This document shows, piece after piece, positions 43,634 through 51,816 of a stretch of DNA of 64,000 nucleotides. The DNA lies in the NCBI GenBank assembly GCA_041688015.1, contig JBDNIY010000002.1, forward strand, positions 1 through 64,000, read 5' to 3'. This stretch comes from Parvibaculum sp041688015. Lineage in GTDB: Bacteria > Pseudomonadota > Alphaproteobacteria > Parvibaculales > Parvibaculaceae. A program made the translations under genes and the position numbers. Within the stretch, counting starts at the first letter, position 1. Each line of letters begins with the position of its first letter. The notes beneath the pieces were generated by a model that was given only the letters and a program-made list of their open reading frames with translations, was not told where the DNA came from and did no database searches.

Positions 43634-44875
43634 TCAACGCGGAATATCGCCCGTATAGCGTGCCCGTGGCCGGATCATCTGGCCAGAGCGATGCTGCTCA
43701 ATCGCATGTCCAATCCATCCTGCCGTGCGCCCCATCACAAAGATAGCCAGTCCTGTGCCCGGCAACATCCGCAATGTGGCCCCCATCGCTCCAATGGCAA
43801 AATCAATATTGGGTTTGACACCACCTGCTTCCTCCATCACCTCGGCGATGCGTAGCGACCGCAAAAAGGCCGGATCATCGCCATTGGTCTCCTTCATCAT
43901 GGCGATCAGCGTGGCGGCGCGCGGATCGCCATCGGGATAGAGCGGATGGCCAAAGCCGGGGATCACGTCGCCATTGCGCAGGCGCGCCAGCACGGCGTCG
44001 TCCAAGTCTTGCCGATGCGCCATCTCGGTCAAAAAACTTTCAACCCGGCTCGTAAAGCCGCCGTGGCGTGGCCCTTCGGCCGCGCAGATGCCCGCCAGCA
44101 CCGAGGCATAAAGCGTCGCTCCCGTGCCCGCCACGACGCGCGCTGTAAAGGCCGACGGGTTGAGTTCATGGTCGGCGCAAAGCACCAATGCGGCGCGAAT
44201 AAGGTCTGCCGCCCTGCGGTCCCCCATCGTGTACGCCTTGGCCAATACGTCATGCACCGGCTTGTCAGACGGCGCGACGCCCGCGATCACGGCGGCGACA
44301 AATCGTGTCAGCCGTGCCCCCGTCGCCGCCAACCCGCGCTCCGTGCGGTTGTAAACCGAAGGGTCATCCATCGCCGCCACCGGCAGCAGCGTCATGCAGC
44401 GCGTGATGGGGCTAAGATGCGCCACATCAGCGGAGAGCTTTTCCAAATCAGCTGACATCTGCAACGTCGCGTCATGCGTAAAAGGTTGCACACCCTTGCA
44501 GCCCCAAAGCAGGGCGGCGACTTGTTCGAGGTTGGAGTTGCGCGCCAGTACCGTCGCGTCCACACCGCGATAATGCAGCCGCCCGTCTGCAATCATCGTG
44601 ATCGACGAATCCAGCACCGGCTGACCACCAAAATTCATCACCGAGCGCATGTCGCCCATTTGCGGCGGTGTGCTCGCATGTGTGTTACGTCGTTCCTTCA
44701 GTCCACGGACGTCTTCGGCGCGATAACGCTTGGCCCGGCTGTCAGCCACCGGCTCAGAACGGATCATGTCCCGGCTCACATAGGCATAAAGCGTGGCAAG
44801 GCTCACCCCCAGTTCGGCGGCGGCTTCCTTGGCCGACAAATAGAGGCTCTCAGGTGATGCAGGTTTGATGGGCAT
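43634..44875 (-). CDS. Citrate synthase-family protein with N-terminal HTH domain
   Basis: 413 residues. Residues about 8-60 form a MerR/excisionase-type helix-turn-helix (AKEAAAELGVSLATLYAYVSRD, then SRAKRYRAEDVRGLKERR). The rest is a full citrate synthase fold: CADHELNPSAFTARVVAGTGA, CAAEGPRHGGFTSRVE with the catalytic-position His, PGFGHPLYPDGDPRA and NIDFAIGAMG with the catalytic-position Asp. The usual GFGHRVYK is GFGHPLYP, so the conserved Arg/Lys are lost. ATG 44875 is chosen; TTG 44911 lies in the palindrome. It is divergent from a canonical-looking paralogue. It may be a DNA-bound acyl-CoA or oxaloacetate sensor, or a modified enzyme; the first is only a hypothesis. Confidence 0.88.
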   Translation of the reverse strand: MPIKPASPESLYLSAKEAAAELGVSLATLYAYVSRDMIRSEPVADSRAKRYRAEDVRGLKERRNTHASTPPQMGDMRSVMNFGGQPVLDSSITMIADGRLHYRGVDATVLARNSNLEQVAALLWGCKGVQPFTHDATLQMSADLEKLSADVAHLSPITRCMTLLPVAAMDDPSVYNRTERGLAATGARLTRFVAAVIAGVAPSDKPVHDVLAKAYTMGDRRAADLIRAALVLCADHELNPSAFTARVVAGTGATLYASVLAGICAAEGPRHGGFTSRVESFLTEMAHRQDLDDAVLARLRNGDVIPGFGHPLYPDGDPRAATLIAMMKETNGDDPAFLRSLRIAEVMEEAGGVKPNIDFAIGAMGATLRMLPGTGLAIFVMGRTAGWIGHAIEQHRSGQMIRPRARYTGDIPR

Positions 44876-44894
44876 GACGTATCTTAAAAATATG

Positions 44895-44911
44895 TTGATT
44901 AGCTTAATCAA
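44895..44911. promoter_or_regulatory. Palindrome TTGATTA-N3-TAATCAA between the citrate synthase genes
   Basis: Perfect 7-nt arms lie in the AT-rich part of the divergent gap, 20 nt from the HTH-citrate synthase start and 105 nt from the other gene. It is the best operator candidate for the HTH protein next to it. It is not a standard FNR box because the spacing between TTGAT and ATCAA is 7 rather than 4. Confidence 0.6.
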
Positions 44912-45015
44912 GATTGACGATACTAAATCCTATCGCCAAATTGACCTCAAGGCGAGCGGAATTCTCCCGGTTTCCCGCCGAATATCCGGTTCGTTGCCAA
45001 ATTTGAGGTGCCACC

Positions 45016-46158
45016 ATGTCAAACAACGCCTTTCTTCCCCGCGCTAGCGCCCCCCACGTTCGCGCCAGCGCTAATGGCCTCGACAAGGTCGTGGCCGCCG
45101 AAACCGCCCTCAGCCATGTCGATGGCGAGGCGGGCCGTCTCATCATTGCGGGCTACGATCTTGAGACACTGGTCGCCACCCATGACTTTGAAGCCACGGT
45201 GGCGCTGCTCTGGGCAACCGCCGGGCTCGATCTCGCGCCCTCTGCTGACGCTGTGCGCAAAGGCTTGGGCAAAGCCCGCCTTGCGGCCTTCTCGTTAATG
45301 CCGGTCCTGCTTGCCGCCTCCAAGGGCCTAAGCGTTACCGAAGGCCTCCGCACCGGCTTGTCGCTGCTGGCAGATGATGACGGTTCGGGCTTGCCCGCCC
45401 ATATTCGTGCTGTCGGCGCGGTGCCGGTCTTCGTCGCTGCGCTGTGCCGCCGCGAAGCGGGCGATGCTGCCGTCGCGCCCATGGCCAATGCAGGCCACGC
45501 CGCCGACTTCCTACGCATGTTGCGCGGCGAGCCGGGCAGCGAGGCTGAAGTCGCCGCCCTCAACGCCTATCTCGTCACCGTCACCGACCACGGCATGAAC
45601 GCCTCGACCTTCACCGCGCGTGTCATCGCCTCGACGCGGGCAGGGCTCATCTCATCGGTCGTCGGGGCGCTTTGCGCGCTCAAAGGGCCGCTCCATGGCG
45701 GCGCGCCCGGTCCCGTTCTCGATATGCTCGATGAGATCGCCACGCGCGATAACATCAAGCCGTGGTTGAGGCGTGAGATCGCTAAGGGCGAACGCCTGAT
45801 GGGCTTTGGCCACCGTGTCTACAAGGTCCGCGACCCCCGCGCCGATGTCTTCAACAAGGCCGTCATGTTGCTCACCAACGGCAATGAGCGCGTGCGCTTT
45901 GCCCGTGACGTGGAAGCGCTGGCGCTGGCCACCTTGAAAGAAATGAAACCCGACCAGCGCCTCGACACCAATATGGAATACTATACCGCCATCTTGCTCG
46001 AAGCCTTGGGCATCCCCCGCAGCGCCGTCACGGCGGTCTTTGCCTTGTCGCGTATCGCGGGTTGGTCTGCCCATGTCATGGAGCAGGAGCGCGTCGGGCG
46101 GCTCATTCGGCCGCAGTCCACCTATATCGGCCATTGGCCCGATGATCAGGCGGCATAA
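45016..46158 (+). CDS. Citrate synthase / 2-methylcitrate synthase-family protein
   Basis: 380 residues. Seen here: TDHGMNASTFTARVIASTRA near 195, ALKGPLHGGAPGPVLDML with the first catalytic His (about 223), GERLMGFGHRVYKVRDPRAD with the second His, and NMEYYTAILLEALGIP, where Glu stands at the catalytic-Asp position. The family condenses acetyl- or propionyl-CoA with oxaloacetate. The length and the Glu are more like the short methylcitrate/CitA branch than the main hexameric GltA. It is divergent from the HTH-fused paralogue and directly abuts a DUF2332 gene. Whether it is the main citrate synthase of the cell is not clear. Confidence 0.87.
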   Translation: MSNNAFLPRASAPHVRASANGLDKVVAAETALSHVDGEAGRLIIAGYDLETLVATHDFEATVALLWATAGLDLAPSADAVRKGLGKARLAAFSLMPVLLAASKGLSVTEGLRTGLSLLADDDGSGLPAHIRAVGAVPVFVAALCRREAGDAAVAPMANAGHAADFLRMLRGEPGSEAEVAALNAYLVTVTDHGMNASTFTARVIASTRAGLISSVVGALCALKGPLHGGAPGPVLDMLDEIATRDNIKPWLRREIAKGERLMGFGHRVYKVRDPRADVFNKAVMLLTNGNERVRFARDVEALALATLKEMKPDQRLDTNMEYYTAILLEALGIPRSAVTAVFALSRIAGWSAHVMEQERVGRLIRPQSTYIGHWPDDQAA

Positions 46159-47202
46159 ATGACCTTGGATGGCGCTATCTTTGAGACGTTTCAAGGCCAG
46201 TCGTTGGGCTGCGAGGCGCTGGGCTCACCCTTCACCGGGCGGGTCTGCGCCTTGCTCGCCACGCGCCTGACCAGCCATTCGCGCTTTGCCGCCCGCATCA
46301 CCCGCTGGCCCGATAGCCACAAGGCGGATGCGCTCGCCCTGCGCGCCGCTGGTGCCCTAAATGCATTGGCGCGCAGCGGTAAATGCGTTGAACTCACCGC
46401 CGCCTATCCACCGCATGTCATCGACGATGAGACACTCTGGACCGGCATCAGCGCTGCCATCGCGGTGCATGATTGGTTCCTCCACGACTATCTCGACAGC
46501 CCACCCCAGACCAATGAAGTGGCGCGGTCCGGCTCGCTGCTTGGTGGCGCATTGCATATTGCCGCTGCCACGGGCCTGCCGTTCGACCTCTACGAAATCG
46601 GCTCCAGCGCAGGCCTCAATCTCGGCTTTGACCGTTACCACTATGACTTCGGCTCTGTGTCATGGGGTGCGGACGCCGCGGGCGTCATGATCTCGCAGGA
46701 ATGGAAGGGCCCCTTGCCACCGCTCGACGCCAAACTAGACATCTGGCGGCGTCAAGGTTGCGACCAGAACCCTCTTAATCCGTCAACAGAGGAAACCCAC
46801 GCTCGCCTTCTGTCCTATTGCTGGCCCGATCAAACCGCTCGCATAGCGCGCCTTGAATCTGCTCTTCTCAGCATGGCACGCAGCGGTCCCCGCGTCGTCA
46901 AGGCCGATGCCGCCGATTGGGTCGAAACGCATTTTTCTGCCGCACCGGAACCCGGCACGGTCCGCACCCTCATGCATTCCATCGTCTGGCAATATCTCCC
47001 GCCCGCGATCAAGAAGCGTATTTCCGCCGCGATGGAAAGAGCCGGTGCCGCCGCCACAGTAGATGCCCCCGTCGCTTGGCTTCGCGTTGAACCTCGTGAA
47101 GGTGATCCTTACGCCACCGTCTCTCTGACGCTTTGGCCCACTGGCGAAACCCGCGATCTTGGCCACGCTGATTTTCATGGGCGTTTCACCCATTGGCTCT
47201 GA
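46159..47202 (+). CDS. DUF2332-family protein
   Basis: 347 residues. The central motif LYEIGSSAGLNLGFDRYHYDFG (about 142-163) resembles a SAM-binding glycine-rich loop and is the hallmark I associate with DUF2332. RTLMHSIVWQYLP near 275 and WLRVEPREGDPYATVSLTLWP near the end fit the same family. It begins at the base after the citrate synthase stop (TAAATG), so the two are co-transcribed. The function is unknown; a methyltransferase-like fold would fit the glycine-rich loop. Confidence 0.75.
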   Translation: MTLDGAIFETFQGQSLGCEALGSPFTGRVCALLATRLTSHSRFAARITRWPDSHKADALALRAAGALNALARSGKCVELTAAYPPHVIDDETLWTGISAAIAVHDWFLHDYLDSPPQTNEVARSGSLLGGALHIAAATGLPFDLYEIGSSAGLNLGFDRYHYDFGSVSWGADAAGVMISQEWKGPLPPLDAKLDIWRRQGCDQNPLNPSTEETHARLLSYCWPDQTARIARLESALLSMARSGPRVVKADAADWVETHFSAAPEPGTVRTLMHSIVWQYLPPAIKKRISAAMERAGAAATVDAPVAWLRVEPREGDPYATVSLTLWPTGETRDLGHADFHGRFTHWL

Positions 47203-47203
47203 T

Positions 47204-47665
47204 CTATTGAGGGCAGGGTGGCGTCGTGCCAAACGCGCTCCGGGCCAGCTCATAAGCGGGTGCCTTCATCAATTCAGGGTGCCACTCGCTGCTGCGGATA
47301 ATCTTGCCCGCAAGCTGCCCATAGGTGCGTAGCCCGTCAAAGCCAAAACACTCGGTCGCATGAATGGGCGGTCCAGTAACGGATTTGGCATCGCTCGCAT
47401 CCTGTGCCATCTGCAGCGACGTAAAATAGCCCAAAATATATTGCCGACAATAAAGCCCCAGACGGGGCGTCGGACCCTCCGGGTTCAGCATAAATTCGTT
47501 TAGCACCTTGCACGCTTCATAAAGGTCTTTTCCGTTAGATATACGGGTGCGGCTCTCAGCAAGGTTTACTGTTGGTGCGATGGCGATCAGTACAAGTCCG
47601 ACCATCGCCACCCCACGGCCGATCCGGGCGGCAAGTGATTTTGGTGTGAACGACAAGATGGACAT
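47204..47665 (-). CDS. Exported Rap1a/Tai-like domain protein
   Basis: 153 residues. A signal-like helix at about 14-35 (IGRGVAMVGLVLIAIAP) is followed by a small Cys-containing domain: NGKDLYEACKVLNEF, YCRQYILGYFTSLQMA, ATECFGFDGLRTYGQLAGKI and a final PPCPQ. This spacing and the C-terminal Cys resemble the Rap1a/Tai immunity family. No T6SS effector gene is adjacent, so an immunity role is unproven. gaggaga precedes ATG 47665. The stop faces the DUF2332 stop. Confidence 0.6.
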   Translation of the reverse strand: MSILSFTPKSLAARIGRGVAMVGLVLIAIAPTVNLAESRTRISNGKDLYEACKVLNEFMLNPEGPTPRLGLYCRQYILGYFTSLQMAQDASDAKSVTGPPIHATECFGFDGLRTYGQLAGKIIRSSEWHPELMKAPAYELARSAFGTTPPCPQ

Positions 47666-47750
47666 TGCGCAGTCTCCTCAAGACTTGAACAATGGACCAT
47701 AGAAGCAAAGAACGGAATGCCCATTTAGGCTTCCGTTTGCGGAAAGTACA

Positions 47751-48878
47751 ATGAAGGCGCGAGTGCTGCTTTACGGCGTTGACGAGTTTGCCGGCGGGAT
47801 CATCTCCCGGCGTGCGGCCGAAAAGGGTTTCGCCCATATCGCCGCTGGACGCGACATTGCGCGCATCGCCACACTCGCCAACACGCTTTCCAAGAAATCT
47901 CCGAATCTGGTCGAACCGCGATTCTTCGGATTGGGGGATAAGGCACGCCTCGTTGCCCAACTCGATGACGTTGCCGTGCTGGTCAATTGTTATCCACAGA
48001 AATCTGACGTCACCCGCGCCTTGATCGAGGCATGCATGGCATCACACACGAACTACCTCGATTTAGGCTCGAAAAACCTCGAAATCGAGCATGTTTTCGA
48101 GCTTGAATCCGAGGTCAAAGCCGCTGGAATTTCAGTTATCCCCGGTGTCAATTTTGATGTTTGTGCTGCCGACGTGCTCGTCTCCCGCCTCGCCACAATG
48201 CTGCCAAATGCCGACCGTTTGACCATCGCTGTCTCCCGCGCGGGCCTCTCAAAATCCGAAGCACAGGCGCTCGTCGAGGCCTGCCGATCGCCCGGAAAAG
48301 TCTTGCAGAACGCCGCTCTGGTGGCCGCCGAACCCGGCACACGCTCCCTGAATATCGACTTTGGTCAAGGTGAAGTTGTTGCCTATCTCGCGCCGTGGCG
48401 GTGCGAAAGTCTGATCGCGCGGCGGCAGGGGCCCTTTCAAACCGTTGACAGTTTTGAAGTCTTCCCACAAGCGCTCGTCCGTACCGTGACAAAGTCAGGG
48501 TGGCGACGCTGGATGTTTCGACGCGGCATGCGTTTGAGCGCCTTGGCGCGTAAAATATCTGGGCGCGGCGAAGGCCCGTCAGCGCGGCAACTGACAAAAT
48601 CAAATTGCGTTATTTGGGGCGAGGCCACCGGTTCCGATGGTCATGTCGTGCGCGCACGCCTCGAAACACCCTCGGCGCATATCTATACAGCCGACGCCAC
48701 GCTTCTCATTGCGCGCGCCCTGATCGATGGAAAAACGCCGCCAGGCTTGCATCTTCCCTCCGCTGTCGGCGGTGCGGGACTGGTCGATAACATTGCAGGC
48801 GTCCACTGGCGCGAACTACCCGATGTATCGGAAGGCACCGCGCAAGATGTCCAAATGCCGATGCTCGCACTGAAATAG
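47751..48878 (+). CDS. Saccharopine dehydrogenase-like NAD(P)-binding protein
   Basis: 375 residues. A Rossmann domain (VLLYGVDEFAGGIISRRAAE; VLVNCYPQKSDVTRALIEACMASHTNYLDLG) fits saccharopine dehydrogenase and trans-acting enoyl-reductase-like proteins. The conserved G-x-x-G-x-x-A/G loop is atypical: GVDEFAG. The C-terminal part (GVNFDVCAADVLVSRLA; PAVGG-type end LPSAVGGAGLVDNIAGV) agrees with that superfamily. The real substrate is unknown. It diverges from the Rap1a-like gene and faces a small membrane-protein gene at its 3' end. Confidence 0.75.
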   Translation: MKARVLLYGVDEFAGGIISRRAAEKGFAHIAAGRDIARIATLANTLSKKSPNLVEPRFFGLGDKARLVAQLDDVAVLVNCYPQKSDVTRALIEACMASHTNYLDLGSKNLEIEHVFELESEVKAAGISVIPGVNFDVCAADVLVSRLATMLPNADRLTIAVSRAGLSKSEAQALVEACRSPGKVLQNAALVAAEPGTRSLNIDFGQGEVVAYLAPWRCESLIARRQGPFQTVDSFEVFPQALVRTVTKSGWRRWMFRRGMRLSALARKISGRGEGPSARQLTKSNCVIWGEATGSDGHVVRARLETPSAHIYTADATLLIARALIDGKTPPGLHLPSAVGGAGLVDNIAGVHWRELPDVSEGTAQDVQMPMLALK

Positions 48879-48887
48879 GTCAGCTTG

Positions 48888-49163
48888 TCAGCCGTTGCCT
48901 TCCGCGATGCCGAGCCACCGATCCTTGAGCTTCATGATGCATTCACCTTGTGAATATTGGCTCGTTACCATGCGAGCCATGGCCTGCGCGGCTTCCGGCG
49001 TTTCGCCGGGCTCTGCACCCAGAGCGTTCGCAAATTGGCGATAGTTATCCGTTGCAATGTCTTGCGCTAACATGCGGCAAGGATCAGCTGTGCGATAGCG
49101 CACGATAGGCAGGATAACAAACAGCAGAATGATAAGGCCGATCAAGCCATAGATGACGCGCAT
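48888..49163 (-). CDS. Small membrane-anchored protein of unknown function
   Basis: 91 residues with one N-terminal helix (IYGLIGLIILLFVILPIVRY, about 4-23), then a soluble Cys-containing part (ADPCRMLAQDIATDNYRQF; YSQGECIMKLKDRWLGI). The two cysteines could pair in the periplasm. No family is recognised. It lies 14 nt downstream of a lipoprotein gene on the same strand, so the two are likely co-expressed. Confidence 0.6.
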   Translation of the reverse strand: MRVIYGLIGLIILLFVILPIVRYRTADPCRMLAQDIATDNYRQFANALGAEPGETPEAAQAMARMVTSQYSQGECIMKLKDRWLGIAEGNG

Positions 49164-49177
49164 TTTATGTGTTTCTT

Positions 49178-49507
49178 TCAGTAGCCGCTGGGGCCATTAC
49201 GTCGGCCATAGGCGTCGTCTGGATAGTTGCTGGACTGCCCACCTTTTGATGGCCGGCACGCGTTGAACCCTTTTTTCCAGCCTGAGCGATAGGCGGGGCT
49301 GCCACCCCATCCATCTGGATCGCGCAGAAGGGTCGATGGGTCGCTGGGATTGAAACCCGTGCCCGTGCCACAGCCGTCGGTATAGCCGCTCGCATAAAGC
49401 GGATCGTCCGCATATTTGCTTTTGCCGATCTCTGCACACCCAGCCAGCAGGGCTGCAGACGCCACAATAAGCGCAAAAACGGCAATTTTCGGATGGCTAT
49501 GGGTCAA
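49178..49507 (-). CDS. Small lipoprotein of unknown function
   Basis: 109 residues. A signal peptide ends in a lipobox (ASAALLAGC, Cys about residue 24). The mature part is rich in Gly, Tyr and Asp with short repeats around G-Y and W-K (YASGYTDGCGTGTGF; AYRSGWKKGFNACR). This pattern resembles small outer-membrane lipoproteins of alphaproteobacteria. No function can be assigned. It is upstream of, and probably transcribed with, the 91-residue membrane protein. Confidence 0.68.
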   Translation of the reverse strand: MTHSHPKIAVFALIVASAALLAGCAEIGKSKYADDPLYASGYTDGCGTGTGFNPSDPSTLLRDPDGWGGSPAYRSGWKKGFNACRPSKGGQSSNYPDDAYGRRNGPSGY

Positions 49508-49682
49508 GTCTCACTCCCGGAAACGCAAAGCTAAATCTCATGTGCGGTGAGCATACGAAGCCCGACGTTGTGACGCCAGCACGAAGGTTTACGAGGTTTT
49601 AACGCTGACAATGGTCTTATGTGCCTTCGACCATTTTGCAACGGCGCGGTGGTTGAAAAGGGATACAGGATTAGGCGTGGCG

Positions 49683-50786
49683 ATGAGCAATTCTCAACCG
49701 GCAGAAGCGGCCATCATGGGTGCGGCAAAGGACGCGGACGCGCGCGATCTTTTGTTACGTCGCATGGCCGACCTTGCCATCTTGCCGCCCGGTCGTTTGA
49801 CGCCGCATGAGCGAGCTTTGATCGATACCGTCGTTGCGCCTGCCATTTCGCGCCTCGACGTGATCACGCGTTGCCGTCTTGCGGCCCGCATCGCGCAATT
49901 GCCCGAGGGGCCAAGCGAACTCACGCTGGCGCTAGCAAAGGACGAAATTGATGTGGCGGGTCCTGTCCTGCGCAACAGTCAGGGATTGCAGCCAGACGAT
50001 CTCGTTCAGATCATTCGCGAAGCTGGATCAGCGCATCAATTGGCCATTTCTGAGCGCAAATTCTTGCCAAGCTCGGTCGTTGACGCCTTGATCGAATGCG
50101 CCACCGCCGATGCAATTTGTCGGGTACTTTCTAATTCTGATGCAGAGATTTCAAACAGAACGATGGACATTCTTGTCCGACGCAGCGCCAGCGAGCCGGA
50201 GTTTCAACCGTTGCTTCTGGTGCGCAATGAACTCAATACGCGTTTGGCACAATTGATGTTCTGGTGGGTGTCACCTGAAGCGCGTCGCGAAATTTTGACG
50301 CGATTTTCCGTCGAACGCCGCATGATGCATACCGCGCTTGATGATTTGATCGAAGAAGGAATGGCGACAACGCAAACCGATGATGTGTTGCAGGTCGCTC
50401 TGTCTTTAGTTCAGCCGCCAGTGGTTGTTTCAAAGCAGCAGATCGCTAGGCTTATCGATCAAGCCAATCGCCATCAGCGCGACGAGCTCATCGCCGAAAT
50501 TGTTTTTGCTGGTCGCGTACGCCCCGAAACAGGTTTTCGCGTCTTTAGCGATTTAGGCGGCGAACCATTGGCCGTCTTTGCCAAAGCCATCGGCATGACG
50601 AGGGTTGAGTTTTCCAACTTCATGGTGGCCATGGCAGGGTTTCGAAATGCTGATATGGCAGACAAAAAATGGATTGAACAGGTCACGACAATCTTTGACG
50701 TGATCTCCAATGACCGTGCTGACTTTGTTCTGCATTGCTGGGATTGGCTCTTATCGGCGGAAGCTCAGGTTTCAATCGATCTTTGA
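49683..50786 (+). CDS. DUF2336-domain protein
   Basis: 367 residues, largely alpha-helical. The segments RLTPHERALIDTVVAPAISRLDVITRCRLAARIAQL and DDLVQIIREAGSAHQLAISERKFLPSSVVDALIE carry the repeating helix pattern of DUF2336, a family found mainly in alphaproteobacteria. No catalytic motif or signal peptide is evident. ATG 49683 is tentative; ATG 49611 would add 24 residues (VLCAFDHFATARWLKRD) of unclear similarity. The gene faces the XRE-family gene with a 2-nt gap. The function is unknown. Confidence 0.75.
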   Translation: MSNSQPAEAAIMGAAKDADARDLLLRRMADLAILPPGRLTPHERALIDTVVAPAISRLDVITRCRLAARIAQLPEGPSELTLALAKDEIDVAGPVLRNSQGLQPDDLVQIIREAGSAHQLAISERKFLPSSVVDALIECATADAICRVLSNSDAEISNRTMDILVRRSASEPEFQPLLLVRNELNTRLAQLMFWWVSPEARREILTRFSVERRMMHTALDDLIEEGMATTQTDDVLQVALSLVQPPVVVSKQQIARLIDQANRHQRDELIAEIVFAGRVRPETGFRVFSDLGGEPLAVFAKAIGMTRVEFSNFMVAMAGFRNADMADKKWIEQVTTIFDVISNDRADFVLHCWDWLLSAEAQVSIDL

Positions 50787-50788
50787 GC

Positions 50789-51628
50789 CTATTCCGCTGC
50801 GCTCACGGTTTGGGGCAGGCCGTCATCGTCTGTCTCTGACCGTCCACCGACAACCTGTTCTGCCGAAGGCATGAAACCCGGTCGCGTCACAATATTTTCA
50901 AGGGCGCCGCGCGCCCGCGATGCGGTGGCGATAATCTCATTTTCGGCACGGTCCACCAGATCCAGCACATCGCGCACCCCCTTCAACACATCGTCCAGCC
51001 AAGGTTCGGCGGCCGTGTTGCCAGCCATGCCACTATTGGCTTTTAGCGACACAGCATCCGCCGCCAATGTCGTGACGGCGCGGCGAACGGCTGCAGTGTT
51101 GAAGTCAGTAGGGCCTGTCACAAGATTTACGATCGTGCGGACCTGCGCCCGGACGCCTTCGGTCAGGGCGCGCCGCTCGCGCTCCCTGCGACTGTCATCA
51201 TCAATAGGCGGTGCAAGATCGTCCAACGATACGTTGAGTACGCGAGCAATGGCCGCCATGGTGCGAAATGTGCCGTCCTTCTTGCCTGTCTCGATCTCTG
51301 ACAGATAGGCCGGGCTGATCCCAGCGGTACGCGCCAACGCAACGGCCTTAAGCCCGCGATTTCCGCGCCACACTCGTACCGGATTGCCGCCATCGGCAAT
51401 GCGATGTGCAACAGTCGCAGGCACGCCGTTCTTGCCGCCCATCTTGTCAACGATGTTTGTGTCCAGTGTCGTGCGCACGTTCATCAAGTCGCGCGCCGCT
51501 TCAACGGTTTGTAACAGAAGCGCATAGCTTTCGGCAGGCAACACAACGAATTGCGTCTGCCCATCAGCCCCTTTTATTTGCACGGGCTCCTTGCGATCAG
51601 CGACTTTTTCAATGATCGGCTCGTCCAC
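50789..51628 (-). CDS. XRE-family HTH protein with C-terminal extension
   Basis: 279 residues. An N-terminal YefM/antitoxin-like strip (QIKGADGQTQFVVLPAESYALLLQ, about 17-40) is followed by a Cro/C1 HTH (GLKAVALARTAGISPAYLSEIETGKKDGTFRTMAAIARVLNVSLDDL, about 92-138), then an Ala-rich helical tail. The Phd-like beginning plus Cro/C1 HTH is the arrangement of some antitoxin-derived regulators. The expected toxin gene is absent: the next gene upstream is a Rieske oxygenase about 190 nt away. It is probably a transcription factor of its own or of a nearby gene. Confidence 0.82.
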   Translation of the reverse strand: MDEPIIEKVADRKEPVQIKGADGQTQFVVLPAESYALLLQTVEAARDLMNVRTTLDTNIVDKMGGKNGVPATVAHRIADGGNPVRVWRGNRGLKAVALARTAGISPAYLSEIETGKKDGTFRTMAAIARVLNVSLDDLAPPIDDDSRRERERRALTEGVRAQVRTIVNLVTGPTDFNTAAVRRAVTTLAADAVSLKANSGMAGNTAAEPWLDDVLKGVRDVLDLVDRAENEIIATASRARGALENIVTRPGFMPSAEQVVGGRSETDDDGLPQTVSAAE

Positions 51629-51816
51629 GAATTACGCTCTCCGTTTATGGAAATCTGCTGCGGCCCCCGCAACAAAGAGTCAAATCAGACCATCAATCAT
51701 CGAAGCATAGGGTATGACGAATGTCCAATAAACCTGCACCGGATTTATTCAACCCGAAAATTTTCCGGCGCAGCAGCAAGGATATTCGTTGATCTTTGTT
51801 GCAACGCATTCAGGCG

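Noticed and set aside
44895..44911. FNR box in the citrate synthase gap
   Set aside because: TTGAT and ATCAA are separated by 7 nt instead of 4.
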